Shown piece after piece: positions 19,232-27,090 of a stretch of 64,000 nucleotides of DNA (the first letter of the stretch is position 1; every line of letters begins with the position of its first letter). The stretch lies in assembly GCA_035380245.1 (NCBI GenBank), contig DAOSXA010000002.1, positions 186,001 through 250,000 of the forward strand, read 5' to 3'. This stretch comes from Candidatus Zixiibacteriota bacterium. Its GTDB lineage: Bacteria > Zixibacteria > MSB-5A5 > GN15 > FEB-12. A program made the translations under genes and the position numbers. Below the pieces are notes generated by a model. The model ran no database searches, was not told the origin of the DNA, and saw only the letters and a list, made by a program, of their open reading frames with translations.

Positions 19232-19684
19232 ATGCCTCGCATATTCTATAAGGCGTTAGCTCTTGTGCTGGGATCACTCGGTCTTGCTTGTGGCGGCGAT
19301 TCGGGACCGGGACCGGTAGAATATGCCCCAATGCCGGAATATGGTATCCCTTTCGCTCGTTATATTCTCTCCGGACAAGTTGTGAAAGCCACGGATGTTT
19401 CACCCCTTAGCGGCATGCAGGTTGGATTCCTCGACGCTCGAGACACTACTGATACATCCGGCCGATTCAGTATAGACATCACCGATATGCCCTGCGACAT
19501 GGGAGATGATCGCGACTGTGCTCTGAGCATACATGATATCGACAGTACAGCCGGCGGCGGTTTGTTTGCCGACACCTTAGTTGAGTTGAGCCTGACTCAA
19601 ACCGATCCGGGAGACGGGCAATACGACCTCGGGACTTACGAACAAACCAATCTGGAGATCCGTCTCGATGAGGAAAGCGAGTAG
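19232..19684 (+). CDS. Small lipoprotein associated with a radical SAM enzyme (first)
   Basis: A 150-residue lipoprotein with leader ending LGLAC (Cys20). After a Gly/Pro-rich linker, residues about 45-90 look like a carboxypeptidase-regulatory-like beta sandwich (LSGMQVGFLDARDTTDTSGRFSI), followed by a Cys-containing loop (MPCDMGDDRDCAL) and an acidic Thr-rich tail. A GAGGGAGA site precedes the ATG. The next gene encodes a second lipoprotein with an aligned leader, then a radical SAM/SPASM enzyme. From memory this resembles the rSAM/lipoprotein system described in Bacteroidetes (TIGR04133/TIGR04134 type), where a lipoprotein of this fold sits next to such an enzyme. Being a substrate of the enzyme is an inference. 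Confidence 0.75.
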   Translation: MPRIFYKALALVLGSLGLACGGDSGPGPVEYAPMPEYGIPFARYILSGQVVKATDVSPLSGMQVGFLDARDTTDTSGRFSIDITDMPCDMGDDRDCALSIHDIDSTAGGGLFADTLVELSLTQTDPGDGQYDLGTYEQTNLEIRLDEESE

Positions 19685-19726
19685 GATAAACCCGGAGCTT
19701 CCGTATATCCGAATAAAGGAGCAGCA

Positions 19727-19975
19727 GTGAAACATCTGTTCTACAAGGGCGTCGTACTGGCGCTGACGGCACTCGGTATCAGTTGCGGCACCAGGGGAAC
19801 CGGCCCGATCCTTGACGATGACGATCAATCCGACACGCTGTGGGATACAATCGTAATCCAGCCATTGTACGGTGTGGTAACTCCCAAGTTAATCCTTATC
19901 AATTCGGATGAACCGGTCATATCCGAAATTATTGTCTCCGATACCGTCGAAAACGTTGTCGGTACGGATAATTAA
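19727..19975 (+). CDS. Small lipoprotein associated with a radical SAM enzyme (second)
   Basis: An 82-residue lipoprotein starting at GTG, preceded by a strong AAAGGAG site. The leader ends LGISC (Cys20) and aligns with that of the preceding lipoprotein without gaps: F5, Y6, K7, L11, L13, L16, G17, C20 and G21 are shared. The mature part is short (62 residues), acidic, rich in Asp/Thr/Val and has no cysteine beyond the lipidated one. It shows no recognisable domain. It ends 12 bases before the radical SAM gene, so the three genes form one operon. Confidence 0.75.
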   Translation: MKHLFYKGVVLALTALGISCGTRGTGPILDDDDQSDTLWDTIVIQPLYGVVTPKLILINSDEPVISEIIVSDTVENVVGTDN

Positions 19976-19987
19976 TTCGATAAATCT

Positions 19988-21058
19988 ATGAGTCTTCCCT
20001 CTTTCGTACAACGACAACTGTTTCCGTTGTACCGCCATTCACTGACTAAACTTCATGACCTTCGTTACATGTTCTTCGAGCTGACTCACCGTTGTAACCT
20101 GGCCTGCCGCCATTGTGGTTCGGATTGCGTTCGCGACACCCGCACCCCCGATCTTCCCGCTGAGGACATTCTCCGTGTTCTGAAGGAGATCAAGGACTCC
20201 GGCAAGGATCCGAGCAAGATCACGGTTGCCCTGTCCGGCGGCGAGCCGCTCTGTTATCCCAACCTTTGGGAATTAGGGCGTCAGATTGCTCGAATGGGCT
20301 TCCCCTGGGGCATGGTGACCAATGGCTTCGCCTGGCATGATGACAGTCTGGCCAAAGCGCTCCACGCCGGTATGGGCTCAATTACCTTAAGCCTGGACGG
20401 CCTCAAGGATGATCATGACTGGCTTCGCGGCAAGGAAGGATCATTCGAACGGGTTATGGCCGCTATTGATTCTTTACGCGATTACACGGGAAACTGGGAT
20501 GTGATTACCTGCGTCAATGAGCGAAACATAGGCGACCTGGAAGAAATAAGAGCACTCCTCATCGATCACGGCGTAAAAATGTGGCGCTTCTTCATGATCT
20601 CTCCGATTGGACGAGCAGCCAAATTCCCTGAGCTAACCCTCAGCGGCCCGCAATTGAGACGCCTGTTCGAAAAGGTCATTGACTTCAGGAACCGCGGCGA
20701 GATTGATGTTTGCTATTCAGAATCCGGTTACCTGGGTTCTGAATTCGAACAGAAGGTGCGTTCGCAACGCTATCTTTGTCTGGCCGGGATTATGATTGCC
20801 GGTGTAATGGTCAACGGCGACATCCTCGCCTGCCCCAACATCGACCGCCGCTTTGCTCAGGGTAACATCTATCGGGATTCGTTTATAGATGTCTGGGAAA
20901 ACCGTTACCGGCAGTTCCGGGATCGTCGCTGGATGCGACAGGGCGATTGTGCCGACTGCGAGCACTGGACGCTCTGCCTCGGAAACAGTTTTCACCTCTG
21001 GGATCTGGACCAGTCTCGAACTCGTTATTGTCATTGCCAACGTCTAAAAGAACGTTGA
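19988..21058 (+). CDS. Radical SAM/SPASM enzyme of a lipoprotein-associated system
   Basis: The 356-residue protein has the radical SAM cluster motif CNLACRHC (Cys36, Cys40, Cys43), the GGEP motif (about 80-86, ALSGGEPLCYP) and a C-terminal SPASM domain with many cysteines (YLCLAG, LACPNID, CADC, LCLG, YCHC) for extra Fe-S clusters. The N-terminus 'LYRHSLTKLHDLRYMFFELTHRCNL' followed by CGSDC recalls the enzyme of the Bacteroidetes rSAM/lipoprotein system. SPASM enzymes usually modify peptides or proteins, and the two small lipoproteins just upstream are the obvious candidates. The cytoplasmic enzyme would have to act before export. No Shine-Dalgarno was seen. The reaction is unknown. Confidence 0.85.
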   Translation: MSLPSFVQRQLFPLYRHSLTKLHDLRYMFFELTHRCNLACRHCGSDCVRDTRTPDLPAEDILRVLKEIKDSGKDPSKITVALSGGEPLCYPNLWELGRQIARMGFPWGMVTNGFAWHDDSLAKALHAGMGSITLSLDGLKDDHDWLRGKEGSFERVMAAIDSLRDYTGNWDVITCVNERNIGDLEEIRALLIDHGVKMWRFFMISPIGRAAKFPELTLSGPQLRRLFEKVIDFRNRGEIDVCYSESGYLGSEFEQKVRSQRYLCLAGIMIAGVMVNGDILACPNIDRRFAQGNIYRDSFIDVWENRYRQFRDRRWMRQGDCADCEHWTLCLGNSFHLWDLDQSRTRYCHCQRLKER

Positions 21059-21089
21059 CACGACCAATCATTGAATTTTATCGAAGTGC

Positions 21090-21132
21090 AATAATATAAA
21101 AACGGGACCTACCCTGGCAGTAAATCCCGTTT
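21090..21132 (-). terminator. Terminator of the 21177-22398 unit
   Basis: On the minus strand AAACGGGA (21132-21125) pairs with TCCCGTTT (21107-21100) across a 17-base loop and is followed by TTATATTATT. The T-rich side is on the minus strand, so it ends the transcript containing the 60-residue gene. The convergent radical SAM gene may use the same stem less efficiently. Confidence 0.65.
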
Positions 21133-21176
21133 AAGGCTTCGTTCGAAACTTCCCTGACCGGCACGAAGCCGGGAAT

Positions 21177-21359
21177 TTAATTGGGAAGCCTCCGAGCATT
21201 TTCAGCAAAACGCGAGGTTATTAACATATAATGTCCTCGTAAAATCTTTCCAACCACGCTGCTGAACTTAGTCGGCGACAAAACCTGCAGTCCATAAGAA
21301 TGCCAGCAGTCCTTCTCGCCAAGCTCGGCGAACTTTTGTTCCTCTTTCCTCTTTGGCAT
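21177..21359 (-). CDS. Small hypothetical protein, 60 aa
   Basis: This 60-residue frame is supported by an AGGAG site eight bases before its ATG and by a terminator 45 bases after its stop, both on the same strand. The product is basic at both ends (MPKRKEEQKF; RFAENARRLPN) and has a central KDCWHSYGLQVLSPTKFSSVVGKILRGHY stretch, given here in outline only: one Cys, one Trp, no signal peptide and no membrane segment. I do not recognise the family. It lies about 200 bases after the sigma-region-4 gene and may belong to the same transcription unit. Confidence 0.55.
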   Translation of the reverse strand: MPKRKEEQKFAELGEKDCWHSYGLQVLSPTKFSSVVGKILRGHYMLITSRFAENARRLPN

Positions 21360-21412
21360 ATACGCATCTCCTATTGCTTTTCCCCCCTCAGCGGTTACGA
21401 AGTCGTTAACCC

Positions 21413-21468
21413 TTAACAGTTAGCAGTGAGGAAGCAGAGATGCTTCAAATCCTAATACCACCTCCTTT
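21413..21468 (-). other. Near-perfect Shine-Dalgarno with very short frames only
   Basis: On the minus strand AAAGGAGGTGGT (21468-21457) matches almost the whole anti-Shine-Dalgarno complement. It is followed only by mini-frames, for example TTG at 21448 reading MKHLCFLTANC to a TAA at 21413-21415. It precedes the 60-residue gene by about 100 bases, so a leader peptide is possible. No long frame uses it. Confidence 0.3.
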
Positions 21469-21509
21469 GGCCCAAGGTACTTCGTGCTCAGGCTTGATCG
21501 TTTACTTCG

Positions 21510-21527
21510 GAGCCCGCGAACGGACTC
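21510..21527 (-). other. Short hairpin between the sigma-4 gene and the 60-aa gene
   Basis: GAGTCCG-TTCG-CGGGCTC on the minus strand forms a 7-bp stem with a four-base loop; one pair is a U-G wobble on this strand and a mismatch on the other. There is no T-run, so it may be a processing or attenuation element rather than a terminator. Confidence 0.35.
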
Positions 21528-21557
21528 GCTCTTTATTAATAGCAGTTTGACATACAC

Positions 21558-21878
21558 CTACGACGTCAAAACCTTCTGCAACTTCTTGATAGCTCTATGC
21601 TTATAAATGTTCACCACCTGTTGGGTGATCCCCAGAATCGAGGCAATTTCCCGCTCCTTTTTACCGCTCAGATAATACTGGATCACTTCCTTTTGGCGAG
21701 CAGAAAGTGAATTACGGATGTGCCAGGATAGCTTGGAGCGGAACCGATCCATTTTGCGACTTAATGATGATTCCAGTTCTTCGCCGTGGTAGGCAGACTG
21801 CTCATTGGCAAACGATTCCAGAAAGAGTTTGTCCACAAGCACCTCCGTAAACTCGAACTCTCTCCTCGGCGTTGCCAT
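21558..21878 (-). CDS. Sigma-70 region 4-like DNA-binding protein
   Basis: The 106-residue protein ends in a helix-turn-helix typical of sigma region 4 or LuxR-type domains: 'LSARQKEVIQYYLSGKKEREIASILGITQQVVNIYKHRAIKKLQKVL' (in outline, about residues 58-104). The N-terminal half is acidic and helical with no region 2, no receiver and no other known domain, so it cannot be a complete ECF sigma factor. It starts 13 bases after the stop of a membrane-anchored protein gene. It could be a transcription regulator or a split sigma subunit partner; which is not clear from sequence. Confidence 0.75.
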   Translation of the reverse strand: MATPRREFEFTEVLVDKLFLESFANEQSAYHGEELESSLSRKMDRFRSKLSWHIRNSLSARQKEVIQYYLSGKKEREIASILGITQQVVNIYKHRAIKKLQKVLTS

Positions 21879-21891
21879 ACGAAACCTTATA

Positions 21892-22398
21892 TCAATAACT
21901 TAAGCCGGCCTCTGAACGTATTGCTTTAAGCTCTTCGAGACTTATTTCGAACTCTTCAGCAGTCTTTAACCTGATCTCATAAAGCGCTACCCTCATCTCA
22001 TACTGAGTCAAATCTCTCGGCAGAGCGCGATAGAGCTTACGGTAATGATCGAGAATCTGTTGACGGTGCAGCACTTCCTCGGGAGATGGCCCTTTCGATT
22101 CAATCTCCGTGTTGGAATGGGTGGTCTCACTCTGTTCCAACAGGCGTATTAAAGAGTCAATCTGGTGCTGCGTCTCCATCTGGTTCCGCTGCAAGTCCTT
22201 TTGGTGCTTTATATCTTGTTGATTAATAAGGTACTTGAGAGAATCAACAGCGTGTTCATAGGCCCACAACTCGACCACATCAGTCTGGTTATGATTACTG
22301 GTGGAACTGCCTACCATCGCATTGCCGCGTCGGGCCTTGATGTAGCTGATTCCGATGATAATCGCAAATAACAGTAAAGCTAACAGTAGTTTTTTCAT
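21892..22398 (-). CDS. Membrane-anchored coiled-coil protein
   Basis: I start this 168-residue protein at the ATG at 22398 (MKKLLLALLLF), giving one N-terminal membrane segment or uncleaved signal (about 4-18) followed by KARRG. An upstream in-frame ATG at 22431 would add 11 residues before the hydrophobic segment. Residues 35-95 are rich in Gln/Glu/His/Leu with heptad-like spacing and probably coiled coil. The C-terminal part (105-168) is helical (ILDHYRKLYRAL...ALYEIRLKTAEEFEISLEEL). The family is not recognised. Its close linkage to the sigma-4-type gene suggests a functional pair, possibly a membrane tether or signal sensor for that regulator; that is a guess. Confidence 0.7.
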   Translation of the reverse strand: MKKLLLALLLFAIIIGISYIKARRGNAMVGSSTSNHNQTDVVELWAYEHAVDSLKYLINQQDIKHQKDLQRNQMETQHQIDSLIRLLEQSETTHSNTEIESKGPSPEEVLHRQQILDHYRKLYRALPRDLTQYEMRVALYEIRLKTAEEFEISLEELKAIRSEAGLSY

Positions 22399-22485
22399 AT
22401 CACACCACGGTTCTTCGCAAATACTTGGCAATCCCTGATAGTGTCAAGTTTGAACTTCCCCGCTATCCTATAAGTGATAGAAACG

Positions 22486-23208
22486 TTATTTCTTGAGGTG
22501 AAGAATGAGAAAAATCCAGGGGCGGATCATTGACCACCAACCAACAAACGGTGTGATCTTGGAGTAGTTTTTCCCCTCAGCAGGATAAACCATCGAAACC
22601 GGGACTTCAACCAGTCGATAACCGAGTTTGATCACCTTGTAATGTATGTAGTATTCCATTTCGTATTTGCCGAGCCAGTCCTGGTTGATGTCTACTTCCG
22701 GATGGTTCAGTATCGCAAGACGATAAGCCCTGAAACCACAGGTGATATCCGTTCCCTTAATCCCCGTGAAGAGGTTAACGATCAAGGTGAACAATTTTAT
22801 CATGAATCGTCTGAAAAGAGGCAAATTGGGCGCTTGTCCGCCCTTCAGATAGCGTGATCCCTGTACGTAATCGGCTTGATTGGAGATAAGCGGTTCAAGC
22901 AAACGTGGTATTTCTTCCGGCAACATCTTGCCGTTGGCCGCCATTACCACTAATAACTCATGGCCGTGTTCGCGAGCATATTTTACGGCTGAGCTGATCC
23001 CGGCTCCCACGCCTAGATTCTCAGTATGATGAATTACCGCAAACGGGCTTTTATCGAGAAACGCTGCGGTGCCGTCACTGGAGCCATCGTCGACAAACAA
23101 CACTTCATAATTACGATCATCCGGGAAACGCATTACCAGTTGGCGTAATTTATCCCCCTCATTGAACGCCAACACCGCAACCAGTATCTTGGGAGAGGGC
23201 TCTGACAT
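22486..23208 (-). CDS. Family 2 glycosyltransferase
   Basis: A 240-residue GT-A fold enzyme of the dolichol-phosphate-mannose-synthase-like GT2 type. The N-terminal strand ILVAVLAFNEGDKL, the FVDDGSSDGT nucleotide-binding block and a later QGSRYLKGG are all present. The usual metal-binding DADGQ-type motif is replaced by VMAANGKM, which is unusual. A C-terminal amphipathic/hydrophobic stretch (WWSMIRPWIFLILHL) may sit on the membrane. I start at ATG 23208, two bases after the stop of the preceding gene; a longer frame to 23262 overlaps that gene. It is the last gene of the sugar cluster. Confidence 0.85.
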   Translation of the reverse strand: MSEPSPKILVAVLAFNEGDKLRQLVMRFPDDRNYEVLFVDDGSSDGTAAFLDKSPFAVIHHTENLGVGAGISSAVKYAREHGHELLVVMAANGKMLPEEIPRLLEPLISNQADYVQGSRYLKGGQAPNLPLFRRFMIKLFTLIVNLFTGIKGTDITCGFRAYRLAILNHPEVDINQDWLGKYEMEYYIHYKVIKLGYRLVEVPVSMVYPAEGKNYSKITPFVGWWSMIRPWIFLILHLKK

Positions 23209-23209
23209 G

Positions 23210-23788
23210 CTACCACTCGGGGAGGGTAAGAACTCCGTTGTCGAAATGATATTTAAGCCCACAACTGCAAACTAATTCATCGCTTCCATCGATGGGCTTT
23301 AAGTGTTTTCCACAGCGACAGACATACCCCACTTGTCGGGCGGGATTGCCCAGCCATAAGGTATGATCCGGGACATCCCGGGTGACTACGGCTCCGGCAC
23401 CGACAAAGGCATAGCAGCCAATCGTATGACCGGCAATAATGGTGGCATTGGCTCCGATGGTGCAACCCATCTTTAACTTCGTGCGTACCGGCTCATCGTG
23501 ATATACTCTGCTGCGCGGGTAAACGTCATTGGTAAATACTGCATGCGGACCGATAAAGACGTCGTTCTCAACAGATAGGCCATCCCAAAGTGACACCCCG
23601 TTCTTAACCGTTACCCTATCGCCGATTCGCACTCTCCCCTCGATAAAACAATGATCACAGATGTTGCAATCAGCGCCGATCCTGGCTCCCTTAAGGATAT
23701 TGCTGAAAGCCCAGATACGTGTGCGCGGACCGATTTCACATCCTTCCGCCACCAGCGCTTTCTCATGAATGAAAACTTCATCGTTCAT
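23210..23788 (-). CDS. Left-handed beta-helix acyltransferase (WlbB/WbpD-like)
   Basis: The 192-residue protein consists of hexapeptide repeats (IGPRTRIWAFSNI, IGADCNICDHCFIEG, IGDRVTVKNGVSLW and others) forming a left-handed beta helix that N-acylates a nucleotide amino sugar. The pattern ends with 'TIGANATIIAGHTIGCYAFVGAGAVVTRDVPDHTLWLGNPARQVGY', seen in outline. The C-terminus adds a CRCG...CSCG four-cysteine element, probably a zinc ribbon, as in some family members. The ATG at 23788 lies two bases after the oxidoreductase stop. Pairing with a WlbA-like dehydrogenase suggests the same amino-sugar pathway, but an aminotransferase gene is not in the window. Confidence 0.88.
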   Translation of the reverse strand: MNDEVFIHEKALVAEGCEIGPRTRIWAFSNILKGARIGADCNICDHCFIEGRVRIGDRVTVKNGVSLWDGLSVENDVFIGPHAVFTNDVYPRSRVYHDEPVRTKLKMGCTIGANATIIAGHTIGCYAFVGAGAVVTRDVPDHTLWLGNPARQVGYVCRCGKHLKPIDGSDELVCSCGLKYHFDNGVLTLPEW

Positions 23789-23790
23789 AG

Positions 23791-24801
23791 TCAATCCAGT
23801 TCAACTACGCGTCCACCGTTACGAATGGACCGGTTGGCTGCTTCTAGAATTTTTACCACCCTCAAACCGGCGAATCCGTCGGTTTTGGCGGGACGAGACT
23901 CGTTGACGGCATCGTAAAACTCGCGAGCGATTTTGGACAGCGCTTCGGTCAGATCGATTTGCGGCGCGAGCATGTCACCGGTGCGATACTGAATCAGGAT
24001 ATCGTAAAGCTGGTCTTTGGATTGGACAACATCGATCCCTTTATCGTAGATTTTTACTTTCTCGGACGGTTCGGTATCGTCGTAGATGATCATCTTCCGA
24101 GACCCGGAAATAAGCGTTCGGCGCACTTTCACCGGCGCCAGCCAGTTGACATGGATATGTCCGAGAAGGTTGTTTTCGTAATAGGTCGAGATATAGGCGA
24201 TATTTTCAACTCCGGAATCGAAATGAGCCACTCCGGTTGCGGCGATAGCGCGGGGTTGTTGCATTATCAAATGATCCATAATCGACACATCATGCGGAGC
24301 GAGGTCCCAGATAACGTTCACATCGTGTTGAAACAAACCTAAATTCACACGAACCGAATCGAAATAAAACATCTCCCCCAGCTTGCCGTCGTCAATGTAC
24401 TTTTTGATCGTCTCAACTGCGCCGGTATATACGAAAGTGTGATCGACCATAATCCGAAGGTTCTTTTGTTCGGCTAATTCGATCATCCGCTCCGCTTGCT
24501 CGACCGTTGCCGTGAATGGCTTTTCAACAAACAGATGCTTACCGTTGGAGAGTGCCTCCATTCCAAGCGGGAAATGTTGTGACACCGGAGTCGCAACGAC
24601 AATAGCATCGACATCAGGCGACATTAGAAGATCATTGGCATCCCGGGTCAGAAGAGAAGTCCCGGGATAACGCTTGCGGACCGCTTCTAGCCGTTCCGGA
24701 CGTTGGTCACAAACGGCAGTTACGGTGGTATCGTCAAGCCCGTTAAAATTCCTGACCAGATTCGGCCCCCAATAACCATATCCGATGACGCCTATATTCA
24801 T
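23791..24801 (-). CDS. Gfo/Idh/MocA-family sugar dehydrogenase (WlbA-like)
   Basis: NAD(P)-dependent oxidoreductase of 336 residues. The dinucleotide-binding motif GYGYWG is at residues 7-12 and the family EKPF motif at 93-96, with the substrate-binding domain following (HDVSIMDHLI). Together with the neighbouring N-acyltransferase it matches the WlbA-WlbB or WbpB-WbpD pair, which oxidises a UDP-sugar at C3 before amination and acetylation. The surrounding glycosyltransferases place it in surface-glycan synthesis. Confidence 0.88.
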   Translation of the reverse strand: MNIGVIGYGYWGPNLVRNFNGLDDTTVTAVCDQRPERLEAVRKRYPGTSLLTRDANDLLMSPDVDAIVVATPVSQHFPLGMEALSNGKHLFVEKPFTATVEQAERMIELAEQKNLRIMVDHTFVYTGAVETIKKYIDDGKLGEMFYFDSVRVNLGLFQHDVNVIWDLAPHDVSIMDHLIMQQPRAIAATGVAHFDSGVENIAYISTYYENNLLGHIHVNWLAPVKVRRTLISGSRKMIIYDDTEPSEKVKIYDKGIDVVQSKDQLYDILIQYRTGDMLAPQIDLTEALSKIAREFYDAVNESRPAKTDGFAGLRVVKILEAANRSIRNGGRVVELD

Positions 24802-24816
24802 TTTTTCTTCCGTTTG

Positions 24817-27030
24817 CTAATAGACCGTAAACTCATTGTCCTGCTCCACTCGAATCAGGAAGATATTGTATCGCCCCGTCTGTCTTCCAGAAGATGTCCC
24901 AAGATCCTGATCCTTTGACAGATTCGGTTGATTATCAGTAATATAATATGAAATCGTCGAGTCCGAGAGAAAATCCACCGGAATTCTGATCCGAGCATCT
25001 TTTCGATGTACCCACCGTTCGATTGAGGCATCCGCTGCCTCGGGTGATGGTATGTACACCGAGTCGCTTCCACAATTCCTGCTCCCGTGAAGACTTAAAG
25101 ACTGCCCGGGTAAACTGCTCGTTGGAATCTGAACAGATATATCCAGGTAACCATCTTTGGTAAAACCGTCTTGTACTATCTCGACAGGAAGAGCCATTAA
25201 GCGATACTGCCGGAACCAGGTCAGGCTTTTCCTTACAAAGCGAGCATAAGCCTGATATACATCCGTTTTGGTAAAGAAGAAATCGGTCGGATCGTCATAT
25301 CCCGCGGGAAACGTCCAGTCATTATTGTTAATACCAAGACGGTATCCACTATCCAGACGATCAGGAATATCCAGATCCAGCGCCAGGAAGAACCGCTCCC
25401 CTGCCGCTGGTTGTAGAAAATTACTGCAGAATATCCGCGTCCCGGCCTTTTGTCCGGGATTAGAAAGGTCGGCGCTGAATTCACCCCAGGCATTTCGTGA
25501 TAATTCTTGTGACCATACTGTTGCCCCGGACACCAGAGCAAATACCCCTGCCAGGATATATCTTTTAACTTCCCCACTCTCTCTTAAAAACAGAAATGCG
25601 GCAAAACCGAGCAGAGCGATTTTAATGATGAACAATCCCCAAACTGCCGGCTCTGTCATGGGTATATGAATCAAATCCAGCAATCCGGGCTGGACACCCC
25701 ATGCTGTTAGCAAAGCTCCTATTCCAATCCAGATCAGGCGGCGTTCTTTCTGACTACCACTAAATGAACGATCCCACAGCACGACGATCATCCCGGCAGC
25801 ACATATCATTACAAAAGGCAGGACATTGAACGAATAACGGTTAATTGAGTGGTAGATGAGATGTATCCCGGTGTAATACGATACAATCACTAAAGGCCAT
25901 ATTGCCTTCGTCAGATCACGAGACAACAAATGGAGCAGACCAAGAAGTCCAAACACGATTATTACTAAATGTATTAGTTCCTGTCCTCCCGGCGGCAGGA
26001 TAAGATGGCGTTCGAAATCGTTGTAAGGCCTGCTGTAAAGACGCTCGAACTTCTTGGCAAACAATCCTACGTAATCAGGAAGCTTCTTAAACAAATCATC
26101 ATACGGCTTGCGCTGCCAGAACTCCGGTTCGACCTGATCGAGATCGTAGCCCTCGTATTTCAGCGAAGAAGATTGACGGATATTAGCGCCGGAATAATCC
26201 GGATCTCGCAAAGCCGGCCTACCGTATTTAACGGAGGATACCGCAAACCAACTCAGCATGATCACGGCCAACGGGATAATCAAACCTAATGAACGGAAGG
26301 CAAACTTACGGCACGACCAGATATTCCGACTGTAGAAATACAATCCCACCAGAACAGGTAAACTCAAAAGCATCGCCGTCGGTTTGTTGAGCACCAGAAG
26401 ACCAAGCAACAATCCCGCCCAGACCAATGGTCTCCCCCGGTCGTTTTCGACGGCTCGAATAGCTAATAAAACTGCCCCCAGAAGAAGTAAATTGGTGGAT
26501 GATCCTAAAAGCAGGGATGTTGATGTTAACACAAATGGGAAATAAACGGCGTATAACAGCCCGGCGACCAACGATGCCCGACGTCCCACCAACCGGGTAG
26601 ATATCAGCACAAGAAGCCATAGCGCCAGTACATCACCGGCAATCCCGAACAGACGCGCCACCGTGAAGTCACTTACCGGTGAAACGGCGAACAATATCGC
26701 CAGGACAGCCGGATAGAGCGGTCCACTGAAGAAGATATCATCCCGCGCTCCCTGCAGACGAGTCGGTTGATAATAAAGCCATTCAATCTGCTCCCCCTGG
26801 ATATATTTATGGTAGTAGAAATCAAAAGCCTCACGATCCGACTCTGTGTCCTCCATTACAACCGGACCGGAGTTATCGATATACGACAGGAGAGCAATTG
26901 CCGCCCCCACGTAACGACGGGCATCCCACATCACCGGGAGATTAACATTGAACAGAAGTACGCCAAGACGCAGGGCCAGGGCAACGATCAAAATGATCAG
27001 AACGAATTTGCCGTGATAACGTTCAAGCAT
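24817..27030 (-). CDS. Membrane glycosyltransferase, GT39/ArnT-like (PMT_2)
   Basis: The 737-residue protein has about eleven membrane segments over the first 500 residues and a soluble C-terminal domain of about 230 residues. The first periplasmic loop carries the Asp expected for GT-C enzymes (LPVMWDARRYVGAA, Asp36), and the same loop ends with an acidic block (EDTESDREAFDFYYHKYI). ArnT-like enzymes move a sugar from a polyprenyl carrier to a protein or lipid at the membrane exterior. The acceptor cannot be predicted. It begins 60 bases after the flippase-like gene. Confidence 0.85.
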   Translation of the reverse strand: MLERYHGKFVLIILIVALALRLGVLLFNVNLPVMWDARRYVGAAIALLSYIDNSGPVVMEDTESDREAFDFYYHKYIQGEQIEWLYYQPTRLQGARDDIFFSGPLYPAVLAILFAVSPVSDFTVARLFGIAGDVLALWLLVLISTRLVGRRASLVAGLLYAVYFPFVLTSTSLLLGSSTNLLLLGAVLLAIRAVENDRGRPLVWAGLLLGLLVLNKPTAMLLSLPVLVGLYFYSRNIWSCRKFAFRSLGLIIPLAVIMLSWFAVSSVKYGRPALRDPDYSGANIRQSSSLKYEGYDLDQVEPEFWQRKPYDDLFKKLPDYVGLFAKKFERLYSRPYNDFERHLILPPGGQELIHLVIIVFGLLGLLHLLSRDLTKAIWPLVIVSYYTGIHLIYHSINRYSFNVLPFVMICAAGMIVVLWDRSFSGSQKERRLIWIGIGALLTAWGVQPGLLDLIHIPMTEPAVWGLFIIKIALLGFAAFLFLRESGEVKRYILAGVFALVSGATVWSQELSRNAWGEFSADLSNPGQKAGTRIFCSNFLQPAAGERFFLALDLDIPDRLDSGYRLGINNNDWTFPAGYDDPTDFFFTKTDVYQAYARFVRKSLTWFRQYRLMALPVEIVQDGFTKDGYLDISVQIPTSSLPGQSLSLHGSRNCGSDSVYIPSPEAADASIERWVHRKDARIRIPVDFLSDSTISYYITDNQPNLSKDQDLGTSSGRQTGRYNIFLIRVEQDNEFTVY

Positions 27031-27090
27031 CGAGTGCGGCTTACCCTGTAATGGTTTTCAGCGGCCGACGACATGTGACATGCTTCAGCC

